From NCBI GenBank assembly GCA_903938815.1, contig CAJAES010000022.1, positions 1 through 64,000 of the forward strand: 64,000 bases of DNA, in the 5' to 3' direction. Position 1 is the stretch's first letter. Every line of letters starts with the position of its first letter. The notes under the pieces were generated by a model that was not told where the DNA came from, ran no database searches, and worked only from the letters and a program-made list of their open reading frames with translations. Source of the stretch: an uncultured beta proteobacterium. Its GTDB lineage: Bacteria; Pseudomonadota; Gammaproteobacteria; Burkholderiales; Burkholderiaceae_C. The position numbers and the translations under genes were made by a program. Below, one piece after another: positions 53,235 through 62,418 of the stretch.

Positions 53235-54401
53235 TCAGCGCACGGCAGCCGTCTTCAGCGTGCGGGCGATGTAGGCCACGGCGAGCACCGTCACGGCCAC
53301 CGAAACGCCCAGCGGAATCAGCTGTTCCACCAGCTGGGACGGCTCGCCCTTGAGCACGCGGCCCATCAGCGTGACCTGGGCCAGCGCGGGCACCCACAGG
53401 TGCCAGGCCTGCTCGCCTTCCTGGCTGAACCAGGCCACCAGCGGCAGCATCGACACACCGAGCACGACAACGGTGGCGTTGGCCTGCGCCTCCTTGAAGC
53501 TCCTGCAGCGGATGGCGATGGCCATCAGCAGGCCGGCCAGCGCGCCGGCCAGCGGCAGCAGCAGCGCCAGGAAGCGCAGCGCCTCGGGTGCGCCGAAGCG
53601 GAACAGGGCCGCCAGCGTCTCGCTCTTCAGCAGCCACTGCCCCGGCAGGAAGCTGAAGCACGACAGCACGGCGATCAGCATGCCCACGCTGGCCACCGCC
53701 CCCCACTTGCCCAGCACGAGCGCGCTGCGCGCGGCCGGGTTCATCAGCAGCGGCTCGAGCGATCCGCGTTCGCGCTCACCCGCAGTGGTGTCGAGCGCCG
53801 CATTCAACGCACCGTAAAGCACCGCCATCAGCACGAAATACGGCACCATCGTCGCGAACTGTGCCGCTCTTGCCGATGGGTTGGCGAGGTCGCGCTCTTC
53901 CACCTGCATGGCCTCCAGCGCCGCCGGCGAGATGCCCCGCACCGCCAGCCGCAGCGTGGCCTGCTCCTGGTTGTAGGCCTGCAGCAGGCCCGTGAGCCGG
54001 CGCATGCCAGTGCCTGCGCGCTGGTTGGCGCTGCTGCCCACCACCTCGACCACCGGCGCCCGGCCCTGCGCCAACTGGGCCTCGAAGTCGGCGGGAATCA
54101 CCAGCACCGGGTCGCCGAGCTTGCTGTCCTGCAGCTGCTTCTCCCAGTCGGCAGGCGCGGCCCTGAGCGTGTAGGTCTGGCGCTGCAGGTAGTTCGCGAG
54201 GGTCGGGCCGTGCTCCAGGCCGTGGACGACGATCTCGCGCGCCTCGGCTCGCTTCTCGATGCCCGAGACCAGCGCCGAGATGAGCACCAGCACCACCGGC
54301 CCGATGGCCACGGAGCTGAGCAGCACCATCAGCAGCGTGCGCCGGTCGCGCAGCGCATCGGTCAGTTCCTTGCGGAAGACGATCCAGGCGGCCCGCATCA
54401 T
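53235..54401 (-). CDS. ABC-2 type transporter permease (NatB-like)
   Basis: This 388-residue permease has an N-terminal membrane helix (RRTLLMVLLSSVAIGPVVLVL), a large periplasmic loop (about 45-180) and five to six C-terminal helices. The conserved GERERGSLEPLLMNPAARSALVLGK cytoplasmic motif is typical of NatB/YhaP-type exporters. The ATG overlaps the ATPase stop by 4 bp. Substrate is unknown; Na+ export is known for NatAB of Bacillus but is not established here. Confidence 0.88.
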   Translation of the reverse strand: MMRAAWIVFRKELTDALRDRRTLLMVLLSSVAIGPVVLVLISALVSGIEKRAEAREIVVHGLEHGPTLANYLQRQTYTLRAAPADWEKQLQDSKLGDPVLVIPADFEAQLAQGRAPVVEVVGSSANQRAGTGMRRLTGLLQAYNQEQATLRLAVRGISPAALEAMQVEERDLANPSARAAQFATMVPYFVLMAVLYGALNAALDTTAGERERGSLEPLLMNPAARSALVLGKWGAVASVGMLIAVLSCFSFLPGQWLLKSETLAALFRFGAPEALRFLALLLPLAGALAGLLMAIAIRCRSFKEAQANATVVVLGVSMLPLVAWFSQEGEQAWHLWVPALAQVTLMGRVLKGEPSQLVEQLIPLGVSVAVTVLAVAYIARTLKTAAVR

Positions 54402-55171
54402 GACTGGGCTCCCCGGGCGCGCTCTTCTTCGGTGAAGGCCAGGTGCACGAAGGTCTCCTCGAAATCGGTCTGCCCGGCACGGGCGTTGAGCTCGGCGACG
54501 GTGCCCTCGGCCACCGTGCGGCCGTGCGACACCAGCACCACGCGGTCGCAGAGGTAGGCCACCTCCTGCATGATGTGCGTGGAAAACACGATGCACTTGC
54601 CATGGTCGTCGCGCAGCCGGCGCAGGGCTTCGCGCAGGGCACGCGTGGCCAGCACGTCCAGCCCGTTGGTGGGTTCGTCCAGGATGATGTTGGCCGGGTC
54701 GTGCACCAGCGCCCGTGCCAGCGCCGTCTTCATGCGCTCGCCCTGGCTGAAGCCGTCGGTGCGGCGGTCGAGCAGGGCGCGCATCTCCAGCATGTCGGCG
54801 AGCACGTCGGCGCGCTCGGCTGCGGCGTCGGCGGCCATGCCGTGCAGACGCCCGTAGTAGACGATGTTCTCGCGCGCTGTGAGCCGCGGGTACAGGCCAC
54901 GCGCATCGCTCAGCACGCCCAGGCGGGCCAGCGCCTCGCGCGGGCGCTCGGCGACATCGATGCCGTCGACGCGGATGCGCCCGCCGTCGGGCTCGATCAG
55001 CGCCGCCACCATGCGCAGCGTGGTGGTCTTGCCCGCGCCGTTGGGGCCCAGCACGCCGGTGATGCGGCCGTCCTCGGCCGTCCAGCTGACCTGGTCGACG
55101 GCCTGCACGGTACGCGCCTGCCGGCCCCGACCCTGCACGAAACGCTTGGCGAGATCCCGGACTTCGATCAT
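54398..55171 (-). CDS. ABC transporter ATP-binding protein (NatA-like)
   Basis: This is the 257-residue ATPase partner of the downstream permease. It has Walker A GPNGAGKTTT, Q-loop region VLSDARGLYPRLTARENI, signature FSQGERMKTALARAL (a variant of LSGGQ), Walker B NIILDEPTNGLD and the H-loop His in FSTHIMQEV. The start overlaps the upstream hydrolase stop by 4 bp, making a three-gene operon (hydrolase, ATPase, permease). Confidence 0.92.
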   Translation of the reverse strand: MIEVRDLAKRFVQGRGRQARTVQAVDQVSWTAEDGRITGVLGPNGAGKTTTLRMVAALIEPDGGRIRVDGIDVAERPREALARLGVLSDARGLYPRLTARENIVYYGRLHGMAADAAAERADVLADMLEMRALLDRRTDGFSQGERMKTALARALVHDPANIILDEPTNGLDVLATRALREALRRLRDDHGKCIVFSTHIMQEVAYLCDRVVLVSHGRTVAEGTVAELNARAGQTDFEETFVHLAFTEEERARGAQS

Positions 55172-56613
55172 GACGCGCTCCCGGGGCGGATGGGCTGGAA
55201 CGCGGGTGGGCGCGGAATGCCCTCCACGCAGGCGGTGTCGACCTTCAGCGCATCGGCTTCGGATTCGGCGTCGATGAAGCGGAAGAGCACGTCGCGCATG
55301 CAGCCGATGCCCATCACGCCGTGGCCGGCCTGGGGCACGACCACGTGCCGCGCCTTGGCTCCGAGAGCCTTGGCGGCGCGTTCGCCGTGGCGCGGCGGGG
55401 TGACGGGGTCGATGCCGCCGGAGAGCACCAGCGTGGCAGTCTGCGCCGGGGGCATGGTGTAGAAGGCTTCGGGAACCGCGCCGCGCGGCCACCCCGCGCA
55501 GACGGCGCGGTAGAGCCGGCTGAAGCCGTCCCCCAGGTCGGGGCCCGGCAGGTCGGCGGCCCGGTCCAGGCGCGGCATGTCCTCGGCGCAGACCACCGAG
55601 AAGTGCATGCCCTCGGCGAGTTCGCCCACGCCGCGTCGCCCGCTCATGGCGCCGGCAACGCCGAAGAGCGGCTCGAACCGGCCCTGCGCGGCCTCGCTGA
55701 TGGCGACCGGCAGCGCCGACGCCAGGGCCGGCACATACAGCGGGCCCCGGAGCAGCGATGCGGCCATGTCGCGCGTGAGCGTCAGCTTCTCGGCCACGCC
55801 GGTGACCGGGTGCTGCAGGCTCACCTCGCGCGGCAGGGTGGCCAGCGTGGCACGCCACTGCGCCCGCAGGTCAGGGAAGCGCGAGCCGCAGGCCTTGTCC
55901 TTCTCGCAGGAGGCCAGCAGGGCGTCGAACGCCGCCTGCCCGTCGGGCGAGAAGGTGGCGGGCAGCACCATGTCGGGCGGCGCCACGCCGTCGATCACGG
56001 CACGCCTCACCGCCTGCGGGAACTGGCGCTGGTACTCCAGCACGGCCCGCGTGCCGTAGGAGCCACCGACGATGTTGACCTGCGCCGCGCCCAGGGCCTG
56101 TCGCACGGCTTCGACATCGGCCATGGCGATGGTGGTGGTGTACTGCCTCAGATCGCCGTGCGGCAGCTTGCGAAGTTCGTCGCGGCAGCGCTCCAGCCGC
56201 GCCTGCACGGCCTCCATGTCGGCGAGCTCGCGCAACGGGCGCGTCGGGTCGGGCGGGGTGCAGACGAGCGGCGCGCTGCGGCCCGTGCCGCGCTGGTCGA
56301 TCAGCACCACGTCGCGGCGGTTGGACACGCGCGCGAAGAGACGGCTCATGCCGCCGGCGAGATCGATGGCGCTCTGGCCGGGGCCACCGGCAAAGAAGAA
56401 CACCGGGTCGGGCTTCTTGTTGCGCGCCAGCGCAGGCAGCACCGCGTAGTGGATGTCGATGCTCGGGCCGTCGGGGCGCGCCGGGTCCAGCGGGCGGGCG
56501 AGCTTGCCGCACAGGGCGTCGTGCTGCACGCCGCGCAGGCGGCAGGGCTCCAGGGGGGCCGCGCCAGCCGCGCCGGCGAGGGCGGCGAGCACAAGTGGGA
56601 TGAGTCGTTTCAT
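55168..56613 (-). CDS. secreted alpha/beta hydrolase, S33 peptidase type
   Basis: This 481-residue exported hydrolase resembles tripeptidyl/prolyl aminopeptidases of family S33. It has a signal peptide (about 1-18, ending GAAGAA), the oxyanion region FFFAGGPGQSAIDLAGG, nucleophile S185 in GGSYGTR, Asp in LSGGIDPVTPP and His in PQAGHGVMGIG. A C-terminal TAP-like domain is present. It is the first gene of the operon with the ABC-2 exporter. Confidence 0.9.
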   Translation of the reverse strand: MKRLIPLVLAALAGAAGAAPLEPCRLRGVQHDALCGKLARPLDPARPDGPSIDIHYAVLPALARNKKPDPVFFFAGGPGQSAIDLAGGMSRLFARVSNRRDVVLIDQRGTGRSAPLVCTPPDPTRPLRELADMEAVQARLERCRDELRKLPHGDLRQYTTTIAMADVEAVRQALGAAQVNIVGGSYGTRAVLEYQRQFPQAVRRAVIDGVAPPDMVLPATFSPDGQAAFDALLASCEKDKACGSRFPDLRAQWRATLATLPREVSLQHPVTGVAEKLTLTRDMAASLLRGPLYVPALASALPVAISEAAQGRFEPLFGVAGAMSGRRGVGELAEGMHFSVVCAEDMPRLDRAADLPGPDLGDGFSRLYRAVCAGWPRGAVPEAFYTMPPAQTATLVLSGGIDPVTPPRHGERAAKALGAKARHVVVPQAGHGVMGIGCMRDVLFRFIDAESEADALKVDTACVEGIPRPPAFQPIRPGSAS

Positions 56614-56751
56614 GGCCGCGGATTGTGGGCGGCGCCGCGCCGCGGCGCGCGGGCGGCCGGATGAATCGACGGAAGACAGGGCGAAAGGCCCGCCCGTGGG
56701 GACGGACGGTGCCGGCGGACGGCGCCGGCGGACGGCGCCTGAAGAGCCGGC

Positions 56752-58308
56752 TCAGGCGGCCTTGGCTGCCGGCTTGAGCAAGCCCTGGCAGGCGGCGCGT
56801 TCGCCGGAATCGACCTTGGCGCAGACGCCGTCGAGCTGGCGCTGCAGCCGCTGCAGCGCGGCGGCCTGCTTGCCGTCGGCGTTCCAGGTGACGAGCTTCT
56901 TGCCCAGGCGCTGCAGCGCACGCGCGCTGCGGCCGCTGAAGGCGCCGCCGTCCTTGCCGGCCTCGCCGATCAGCTGCGACGCCGTCTTCTCGATGCGGCC
57001 GCTGTCCTGCGGCGCCAGGTCCACCAGCGCCGTCAGGTAGCTGGTGCCCCATTGCAGCCGGGTGGCCGGGCCTTCGCTCTTGGCGAAGGCTTCCCCGTAC
57101 CACTTCAGCGCCTGCTCGTTCTGGCCGCGCTTGCGCGCGTTGCCGCCAAGCTGGCTCATCAGGTAATAGGGCGAATGGCTCTTCGCGAGGTTGGCCTTCA
57201 GCAAGGCGTCGCTGTCGTCCCACAGGCCCACCTGGCCCAGCGCATAGGCGGCGGCGGTGATCACGGCCTGGCGCTCGTAGCCATCGGTGATCTCGCGGTC
57301 GTCGCGCGCGACGTGGGCCTTGACCTCGGTCAGCAGGGCCGCGGGCACATCCACCTTCACGGCATCGCGCGGCTGGCCCAGGCGGGCCAGCTGGATGCGG
57401 CCGATGAGCGCGGTGATGCGGTCGCCGCGCGACAGGCCGGTGTCGGCCTCGAGGCGGCGCAGCGTGGCGGAGTAGGCGCTCACAATCGGCGCCCGCTCTG
57501 CGCTGTCTTCATCGCTCAGGGCGCGCACGATCTCGGTGGCGTTGTTCGACAGCACGTCGGCGTGGCGGCGCGACTGCGCGGCATCGGCCAGCACGCGCTG
57601 CACGCGTTCGCGCAGCGCGGCGTCGGCCTTCAGGCCCTTGCCTTCGTCGCTGGCGGCCACGGCCTTGAGCCACAGGCGGGTGGCGGTGTCGGGGTCGGCC
57701 GCCGGCGCGGCCAGGGCCAGCTGCGCCAGCAGCGCGGGCAACTGGTCGGCGGGCACCAGGCGCTGCTCGTCGGTATCCCATGAATAGAAGGCCAGCATGC
57801 GCCATTCACCGGGGGTCAGCGGCTTGCCGGCGCGGGCATCGGCCAGCACGTCGCCCACGGGGCGGCCGCCGGCCATGCCCAGCTGCAGCACGGCCATCAT
57901 GCGGTCGGGCTCGACCTCGCCGGGCAGGCGCGTGATCTCGGCGCCCGCCGGGTTGAACAGCACCACGGTCGGGTAGCCGCTGACCTTGAATCGGGTGCCG
58001 AGCTTCTGCGCGCCCGGGCGGTCGCCGTCCACGTGCACCGCGACGAAGGACTTCGACGCCTGCGCAAAGTCCTGGCGGTTGAAGAAGGTGGCCTTGAGCT
58101 GGTTGCAGGGCGGGCACCAGGTGGCGCCCCAGTACAGCAGCACCGGCTTGTTCTGCGCCCTGGCCGTGGCAAAGGCCCGGTCGACATCGGCATCGACTGC
58201 CGCGGCAAGCCACGCGACATTGGTCGATGGCGGCCCGACGGCAGACCACGCAAGCGGGGCGGCCAGAGCGAGGGTCAGCGACAGGATCAGCGGGCGCAGC
58301 GATGCCAT
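56752..58308 (-). CDS. secreted thioredoxin-fold protein
   Basis: This 518-residue periplasmic protein has a signal peptide (about 1-22, ending LAWSA) and a thioredoxin domain (about 30-150) with C65-P-P-C68 in YWGATWCPPCNQLK and the cis-Pro region GYPTVVLFNP. A long alpha-helical, TPR-like C-terminal half of unknown role follows. The N-terminus resembles DsbD-gamma/thiol-disulfide reductases, so a periplasmic redox role is likely. ATG 58308 is the first start giving a signal peptide. It is divergent from prsT over 134 bp. Confidence 0.85.
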   Translation of the reverse strand: MASLRPLILSLTLALAAPLAWSAVGPPSTNVAWLAAAVDADVDRAFATARAQNKPVLLYWGATWCPPCNQLKATFFNRQDFAQASKSFVAVHVDGDRPGAQKLGTRFKVSGYPTVVLFNPAGAEITRLPGEVEPDRMMAVLQLGMAGGRPVGDVLADARAGKPLTPGEWRMLAFYSWDTDEQRLVPADQLPALLAQLALAAPAADPDTATRLWLKAVAASDEGKGLKADAALRERVQRVLADAAQSRRHADVLSNNATEIVRALSDEDSAERAPIVSAYSATLRRLEADTGLSRGDRITALIGRIQLARLGQPRDAVKVDVPAALLTEVKAHVARDDREITDGYERQAVITAAAYALGQVGLWDDSDALLKANLAKSHSPYYLMSQLGGNARKRGQNEQALKWYGEAFAKSEGPATRLQWGTSYLTALVDLAPQDSGRIEKTASQLIGEAGKDGGAFSGRSARALQRLGKKLVTWNADGKQAAALQRLQRQLDGVCAKVDSGERAACQGLLKPAAKAA

Positions 58309-58442
58309 GCGGGCTCCAGGGAAGTGCGGCAAGGGGGCAAATTGTGCGCCTGCCTGAACCAAAGTGGCTCGGGAGCGTCAATCTGCACGGGTGCACGGCG
58401 CCACTTCGGCCTAGGATTCCAGTTGTGAAAATTCCACACCGC

Positions 58443-61244
58443 ATGAGTCGGGCATGGCGGCCAGCCGTCGCCGCAGCCTGCGCGCTGGCGCTCGCATGGC
58501 AGGCGGCGGCAGCGGCAGACCCCAATGCGCTGCGCTTCTATGAAGACGCCCTGGTCCGCTTCGAACGCAAGGACTACGCGGGCGCCATCGTCCAGCTGAA
58601 GAACTCGCTGCAGCAGGAGAAGGACCAGATCGCCGTGCAGCTGCTGCTGGGCAAGGCGCTGCTGGCGAACAGCGAGGTGGCCGCCGCCGAGGTGGCACTG
58701 TCCGAAGCGCTGCGTCTCGGGGTGAACCGCGCCGAGGCGGTGGTGCCGCTGGCGCAGTCACTGATCACGCAGGGCAAGCACCAGAAGCTGGTCAATGATT
58801 CCCGCTTCGTCACGGACGGCCTGCCCTCGGCCGTGCAGGCGAGGTTGATGCTGGTGAAGGCGGCGGCACTGGCCGACATGGGCCAGCCGCGCGATGCGCT
58901 GCGCCTGATCGCCGATGCCCGCGGGCTCGACCCCCGCTCCGCCGAGACCTGGCTGGCCGAAGTGACGGTCCGGATCCGCGCCGGGCAGATGGCCGAGGCC
59001 GCCGCGGCCGCCGACAAGGCGCTCGCGCTGGCGCCCGTATCCGGCGAGGCCCACTACCAGAAGGGCTCGGTTGCCCACGCGCGCAACCAGGGCGCACCGG
59101 CCCTGGCTTCTTACAGCCGCGCGCTCGAACTGATGCCGGAGCACATGGAGGCGCGGCTGGCGCGCGCAGGCCTGCTGCTCGACCTCGGCCGCGTCGACGA
59201 AGCCCGCGCCGACCTGGCGGAAGTCCAGAAGCAGCGCCCGAAGGAGCCCCGCGCGTCCTACCTGCGCGCGCTCGCCGCGGAACGCTCGGGCGACGGGGTC
59301 GCGGCCCGGACAGCGCTGGCCGAGGTCGTCTCGGTGCTGGACCTGGCGCCGATGGAATACCTGTACTACCGGCCGCAGCTGCTGATTCTCGGGGGGCTGT
59401 CCCACTTCGGGCTGGGCGCACGCGAAAAGGCCAAGCCGTACCTGGAGACGCTGCAGAAGCAGAGCGGCGCCAACCCCGCCAACCGTGTCCTGGCCCAGAT
59501 CTATCTGGACGAAGGCCTGGCCGATCGCGCCATCGAGACGCTGGACCCCCTGGTGCGCGCGAACCCGGGCGACGCGCAGGCCATCAAGCTGCTGTCGGCG
59601 GCGCACACGGCCAAGGGGCGCCACGCGCGCTCGGCCCAGCTGCTCCAGCGCGCGCTGGACGACAAGGACTCTCCGACCCTGCGCTCGGCGCTCGGCATGA
59701 GCCTGCTGGGCGCCGGCCAGTCGACGGAGGCCATCGCGCCACTGGAAGCCTCGTTCCGCAAGGACCCGACCCAGCTGGAGGCAGGCGCGGCGCTGGTCGG
59801 CCTCTACCTTCATGCAGGGCAGGCTGCGAAGGCGAAGGCCGTCGCGGAGAGTCTGGTGGCCCGCTCGCCCAAGACGGCAGGCTTTCACAACCTGCTGGGG
59901 CTGGCCCGCACCCGCACCCAGGACAACCCCGGCGCGCGGCAGGCCTTCGAGCGCGCCGCCCAGCTCGACCCCCGCTTCATGCCGGCCCAGATCAACCTGG
60001 CGCGGCTGGACGTCATGGCAGGAAACCTGGCGTCCGCCGGCGGACGGCTCAACAAGGCGCTGGAGATCAATCCCCGGCACGTGGATCTGCTGATCGAGCT
60101 CGGGTTGCTGGCCGAACGCCAGGGGCAGGCCGCACAGGCGACCCGCTGGCTGGAAAAGGCGAACGACCAGTCCGGCACCCAGGACGTGCAGCCGGGGCTG
60201 CTGCTGCTCGAACACCACCTGCAGGCCCGGCGGCCCGGCCCGGCCCTGGAGGTCGCCAGGCAGCTCAGCCTGAAGGCGCCGGACAACGCCGAGGTTCTGC
60301 TGGCAGGCGCGCGCGCCAACCTGGCACTCGGCGACCGCACGAGCGCCAAGGCTCAACTCGATCGTGCCGGGCGCCTCGCGGGCTTCCAGGCGCCCAAGCT
60401 GACCGAGGTGGCATTGCTGCAATTCAGCGCCGGCGACCTCGAGGGCGCCGCCTACAACGCAGACAAGGCGCTTCAGGCCCAGGGGGACTTCGCTCCGGCC
60501 CTGAGCCTGATGGCCGATATCGAGCTGAAGCAGGGCAACCTGGCCAGCGCGGAGAAGCGGGCCCTGAAGCTGGTCAGCCTGCAACCCAAGCTCGCGGTGG
60601 GCCATTCCCTGGTCGGCAACGTGGCGGTGCGCCGCGGCCAGATGCCCGCCGCCATCGAGGCATACCGCCGGGCACACCGCATCGAGCCCGGCACCGACAC
60701 CCTGCTCCAGCTGTTCAGCGCCCAGGCGACGCGCGACTTCAAGGGCGCCGCCAACCTGGCGGAACAATGGCTGCAGGCCAACCCGAAGGACATCGCGGTG
60801 CGCCGGACGCTGGCCGACAGTTACGCCCGCATGGGCAACTGGACAGCGGCGCGGGGCGCCTACGAGGCGGCGCTGAAGCAGTCGCCCAACGATGCCGGCG
60901 TCCTCAACAACCTGGCCCACACGCTCCTGCGCCTGAACGACCGCGCCGGCGCGGCCCAGGCGGCCGAGCGGGCGCTGGCGGCCGCCCCGTCGGTGCCCTA
61001 CGTCATCGGGACGGCCGGCTGGACGGCCTTCAACAACGGCCAGACTGACCGGGCGCTTCAGCTCCTGCGCGACGCGCGCCTGCGCGACCCGAGCAACCCG
61101 GACACCCGCTACTACCTCGCGGCGACGCTCGCCAAGGCCGGGCGACCGGCCGAAGCCCGGTCCGAACTCGAGGCCGCGCTGCAGGGGGGTGCGCAGTTCG
61201 CATCCGCCGGGGATGCGCGTGCGCTGCTCGGGACGCTGAAGTGA
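58443..61244 (+). CDS. prsT: PEP-CTERM-system TPR-repeat protein PrsT
   Basis: This 933-residue protein has a signal sequence (about 1-24) followed by more than fifteen TPR-like helical repeats (e.g. LRFYEDALVRFERKDYAGAI, SAQLLQRALDDKDSPTLRSA). Length and repeat style match the PrsT lipoprotein family that accompanies XrtA/EpsH exosortase loci for exopolysaccharide and PEP-CTERM protein export; no clear lipobox Cys is seen except one near residue 13. GTG 58425 is an alternative start. A PEP-CTERM protein follows, but the exosortase itself is not in the window. Confidence 0.82.
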   Translation: MSRAWRPAVAAACALALAWQAAAAADPNALRFYEDALVRFERKDYAGAIVQLKNSLQQEKDQIAVQLLLGKALLANSEVAAAEVALSEALRLGVNRAEAVVPLAQSLITQGKHQKLVNDSRFVTDGLPSAVQARLMLVKAAALADMGQPRDALRLIADARGLDPRSAETWLAEVTVRIRAGQMAEAAAAADKALALAPVSGEAHYQKGSVAHARNQGAPALASYSRALELMPEHMEARLARAGLLLDLGRVDEARADLAEVQKQRPKEPRASYLRALAAERSGDGVAARTALAEVVSVLDLAPMEYLYYRPQLLILGGLSHFGLGAREKAKPYLETLQKQSGANPANRVLAQIYLDEGLADRAIETLDPLVRANPGDAQAIKLLSAAHTAKGRHARSAQLLQRALDDKDSPTLRSALGMSLLGAGQSTEAIAPLEASFRKDPTQLEAGAALVGLYLHAGQAAKAKAVAESLVARSPKTAGFHNLLGLARTRTQDNPGARQAFERAAQLDPRFMPAQINLARLDVMAGNLASAGGRLNKALEINPRHVDLLIELGLLAERQGQAAQATRWLEKANDQSGTQDVQPGLLLLEHHLQARRPGPALEVARQLSLKAPDNAEVLLAGARANLALGDRTSAKAQLDRAGRLAGFQAPKLTEVALLQFSAGDLEGAAYNADKALQAQGDFAPALSLMADIELKQGNLASAEKRALKLVSLQPKLAVGHSLVGNVAVRRGQMPAAIEAYRRAHRIEPGTDTLLQLFSAQATRDFKGAANLAEQWLQANPKDIAVRRTLADSYARMGNWTAARGAYEAALKQSPNDAGVLNNLAHTLLRLNDRAGAAQAAERALAAAPSVPYVIGTAGWTAFNNGQTDRALQLLRDARLRDPSNPDTRYYLAATLAKAGRPAEARSELEAALQGGAQFASAGDARALLGTLK

Positions 61245-61339
61245 GGGGATGTCGCCGCTGTCGCAGTCTTTTACACTGCGGCTGAACCAGATTCGAGCGA
61301 AGTCACGTAACTCATTGATCTGAAAGCGAAATGCAGCTT

Positions 61340-61355
61340 TGGCCTGCGAATTGCT
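61340..61355 (+). promoter_or_regulatory. sigma-54 promoter of the PEP-CTERM gene
   Basis: TGGCCTGCGAATTGCT has GG at 61341-61342 and GC at 61353-61354 with exact 10-bp spacing and the TTGCT -12 element. It is about 55 bp before the start codon. PEP-CTERM systems encode PrsK/PrsR, an NtrC-like sigma-54 activator pair, which gives a natural regulator. Confidence 0.75.
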
Positions 61356-61409
61356 TAAGAACGATACAAGGTGCTTGCCGACGGCGGCGCCCCAGATCCA
61401 AAGGTATTG

Positions 61410-62321
61410 ATGATGGCGACCCTCTTCACCCGCAACGCGACAGGCATGCTGTTCGCAGCCCTGGCTGCGATGGCATCCGTGCCTGCTCTTGCGCAGACCA
61501 CCTACTGGAATCTGGACAAGAACTGCCCGACGACGAACAACACGACGACGAACGGGCAGTACACCAACGTCCTGAACGGCAACACGCTGCTGTGCAAGAA
61601 CAGCCCGCAGGCTGGCGTTTCGGACACCCCTGTCGCCGCCCTCGACGGCACGGCCAACTACGCGGTCGTGACCGCATGGGGCACCGAGAACAATACGGCA
61701 GGTGCCACGTTCTCCGCCAAGAAGCTGCTGAACCACGGCAACAGCTACGGCCTGGGCGTCGTCAACGGGGCCGAAACCTCGTCCGACGGACAGCATGCCA
61801 CCGACAACAAGGACCGCACGGACGCCGTGCTGTTCGAGTTCGACCCCAGCAAGCCCGTGACCCTGGACACCATCACCCTGGGCTGGCGCAACAAGGATTC
61901 CGACCTCTCGGTGTTCGCGTACACCGGCGTCGGCTCGCCGCTGCCGCTGGACATCTCGCTCGGCAACCCGATCGGTGAAGGCTGGACGCTGGTGCAGCAC
62001 GTCAATGGCGCCTGTGTCACCGTCACCAACGGCGTCTGCACGGGCTCCACGTCCACCGACCTGAACGTCGATGTGAACAACGGCATTCCCGGGGTGTCTT
62101 CCAGCTGGTGGCTGATCAGCGCCTACAACGCCAACTACGGCGCCTGCTCGCCCAGCTGCTCCGCAGGCGACGACTTCTTCAAGATCTCCTCGCTGTCCGG
62201 CAGCTGGACCCAGCGCCCGACCACCCAGGTCTCCGAGCCGGGCTCCATCGCCCTGGCCGGCATGGCCCTGATCGGCCTGGTCGGCGTGCGCCGCCGCCAG
62301 CGCGCGCAGAAGTCGGCCTGA
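61410..62321 (+). CDS. PEP-CTERM sorting-signal surface protein
   Basis: This 303-residue exported protein has a signal peptide (about 1-28, ending VPALAQ) and a Thr/Asn-rich ectodomain with Cys pairs. The C-terminal exosortase signal is VSEPGSIALAGMALIGLVGV followed by RRRQRAQ: the P-E-P motif here reads S-E-P. The segment HATDNKDRTDAVLFEFD and VTLDTITLGWRNKDSDLSVF resembles the XDP1-type exosortase-dependent surface family. AAAGG precedes the tandem ATGs (61410, 61413). It is likely processed by an exosortase and anchored or released at the cell surface. Confidence 0.87.
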   Translation: MMATLFTRNATGMLFAALAAMASVPALAQTTYWNLDKNCPTTNNTTTNGQYTNVLNGNTLLCKNSPQAGVSDTPVAALDGTANYAVVTAWGTENNTAGATFSAKKLLNHGNSYGLGVVNGAETSSDGQHATDNKDRTDAVLFEFDPSKPVTLDTITLGWRNKDSDLSVFAYTGVGSPLPLDISLGNPIGEGWTLVQHVNGACVTVTNGVCTGSTSTDLNVDVNNGIPGVSSSWWLISAYNANYGACSPSCSAGDDFFKISSLSGSWTQRPTTQVSEPGSIALAGMALIGLVGVRRRQRAQKSA

Positions 62322-62344
62322 GCCTTCCCGACATCTGGCCTCAC

Positions 62345-62374
62345 AGGGCGGCTTCGGCCGCCCTTTGTCATTTC
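62345..62374 (+). terminator. intrinsic terminator after the PEP-CTERM gene
   Basis: An 8-bp stem AGGGCGGC / GCCGCCCT with a TTCG tetraloop is followed by TTTGTCATTT. It is a strong terminator separating this gene from the pirin gene. Confidence 0.9.
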
Positions 62375-62418
62375 CGCGTCCGCTGCAGGCCTTGGCGAGC
62401 GGGTCTACAGTTCGGCGC

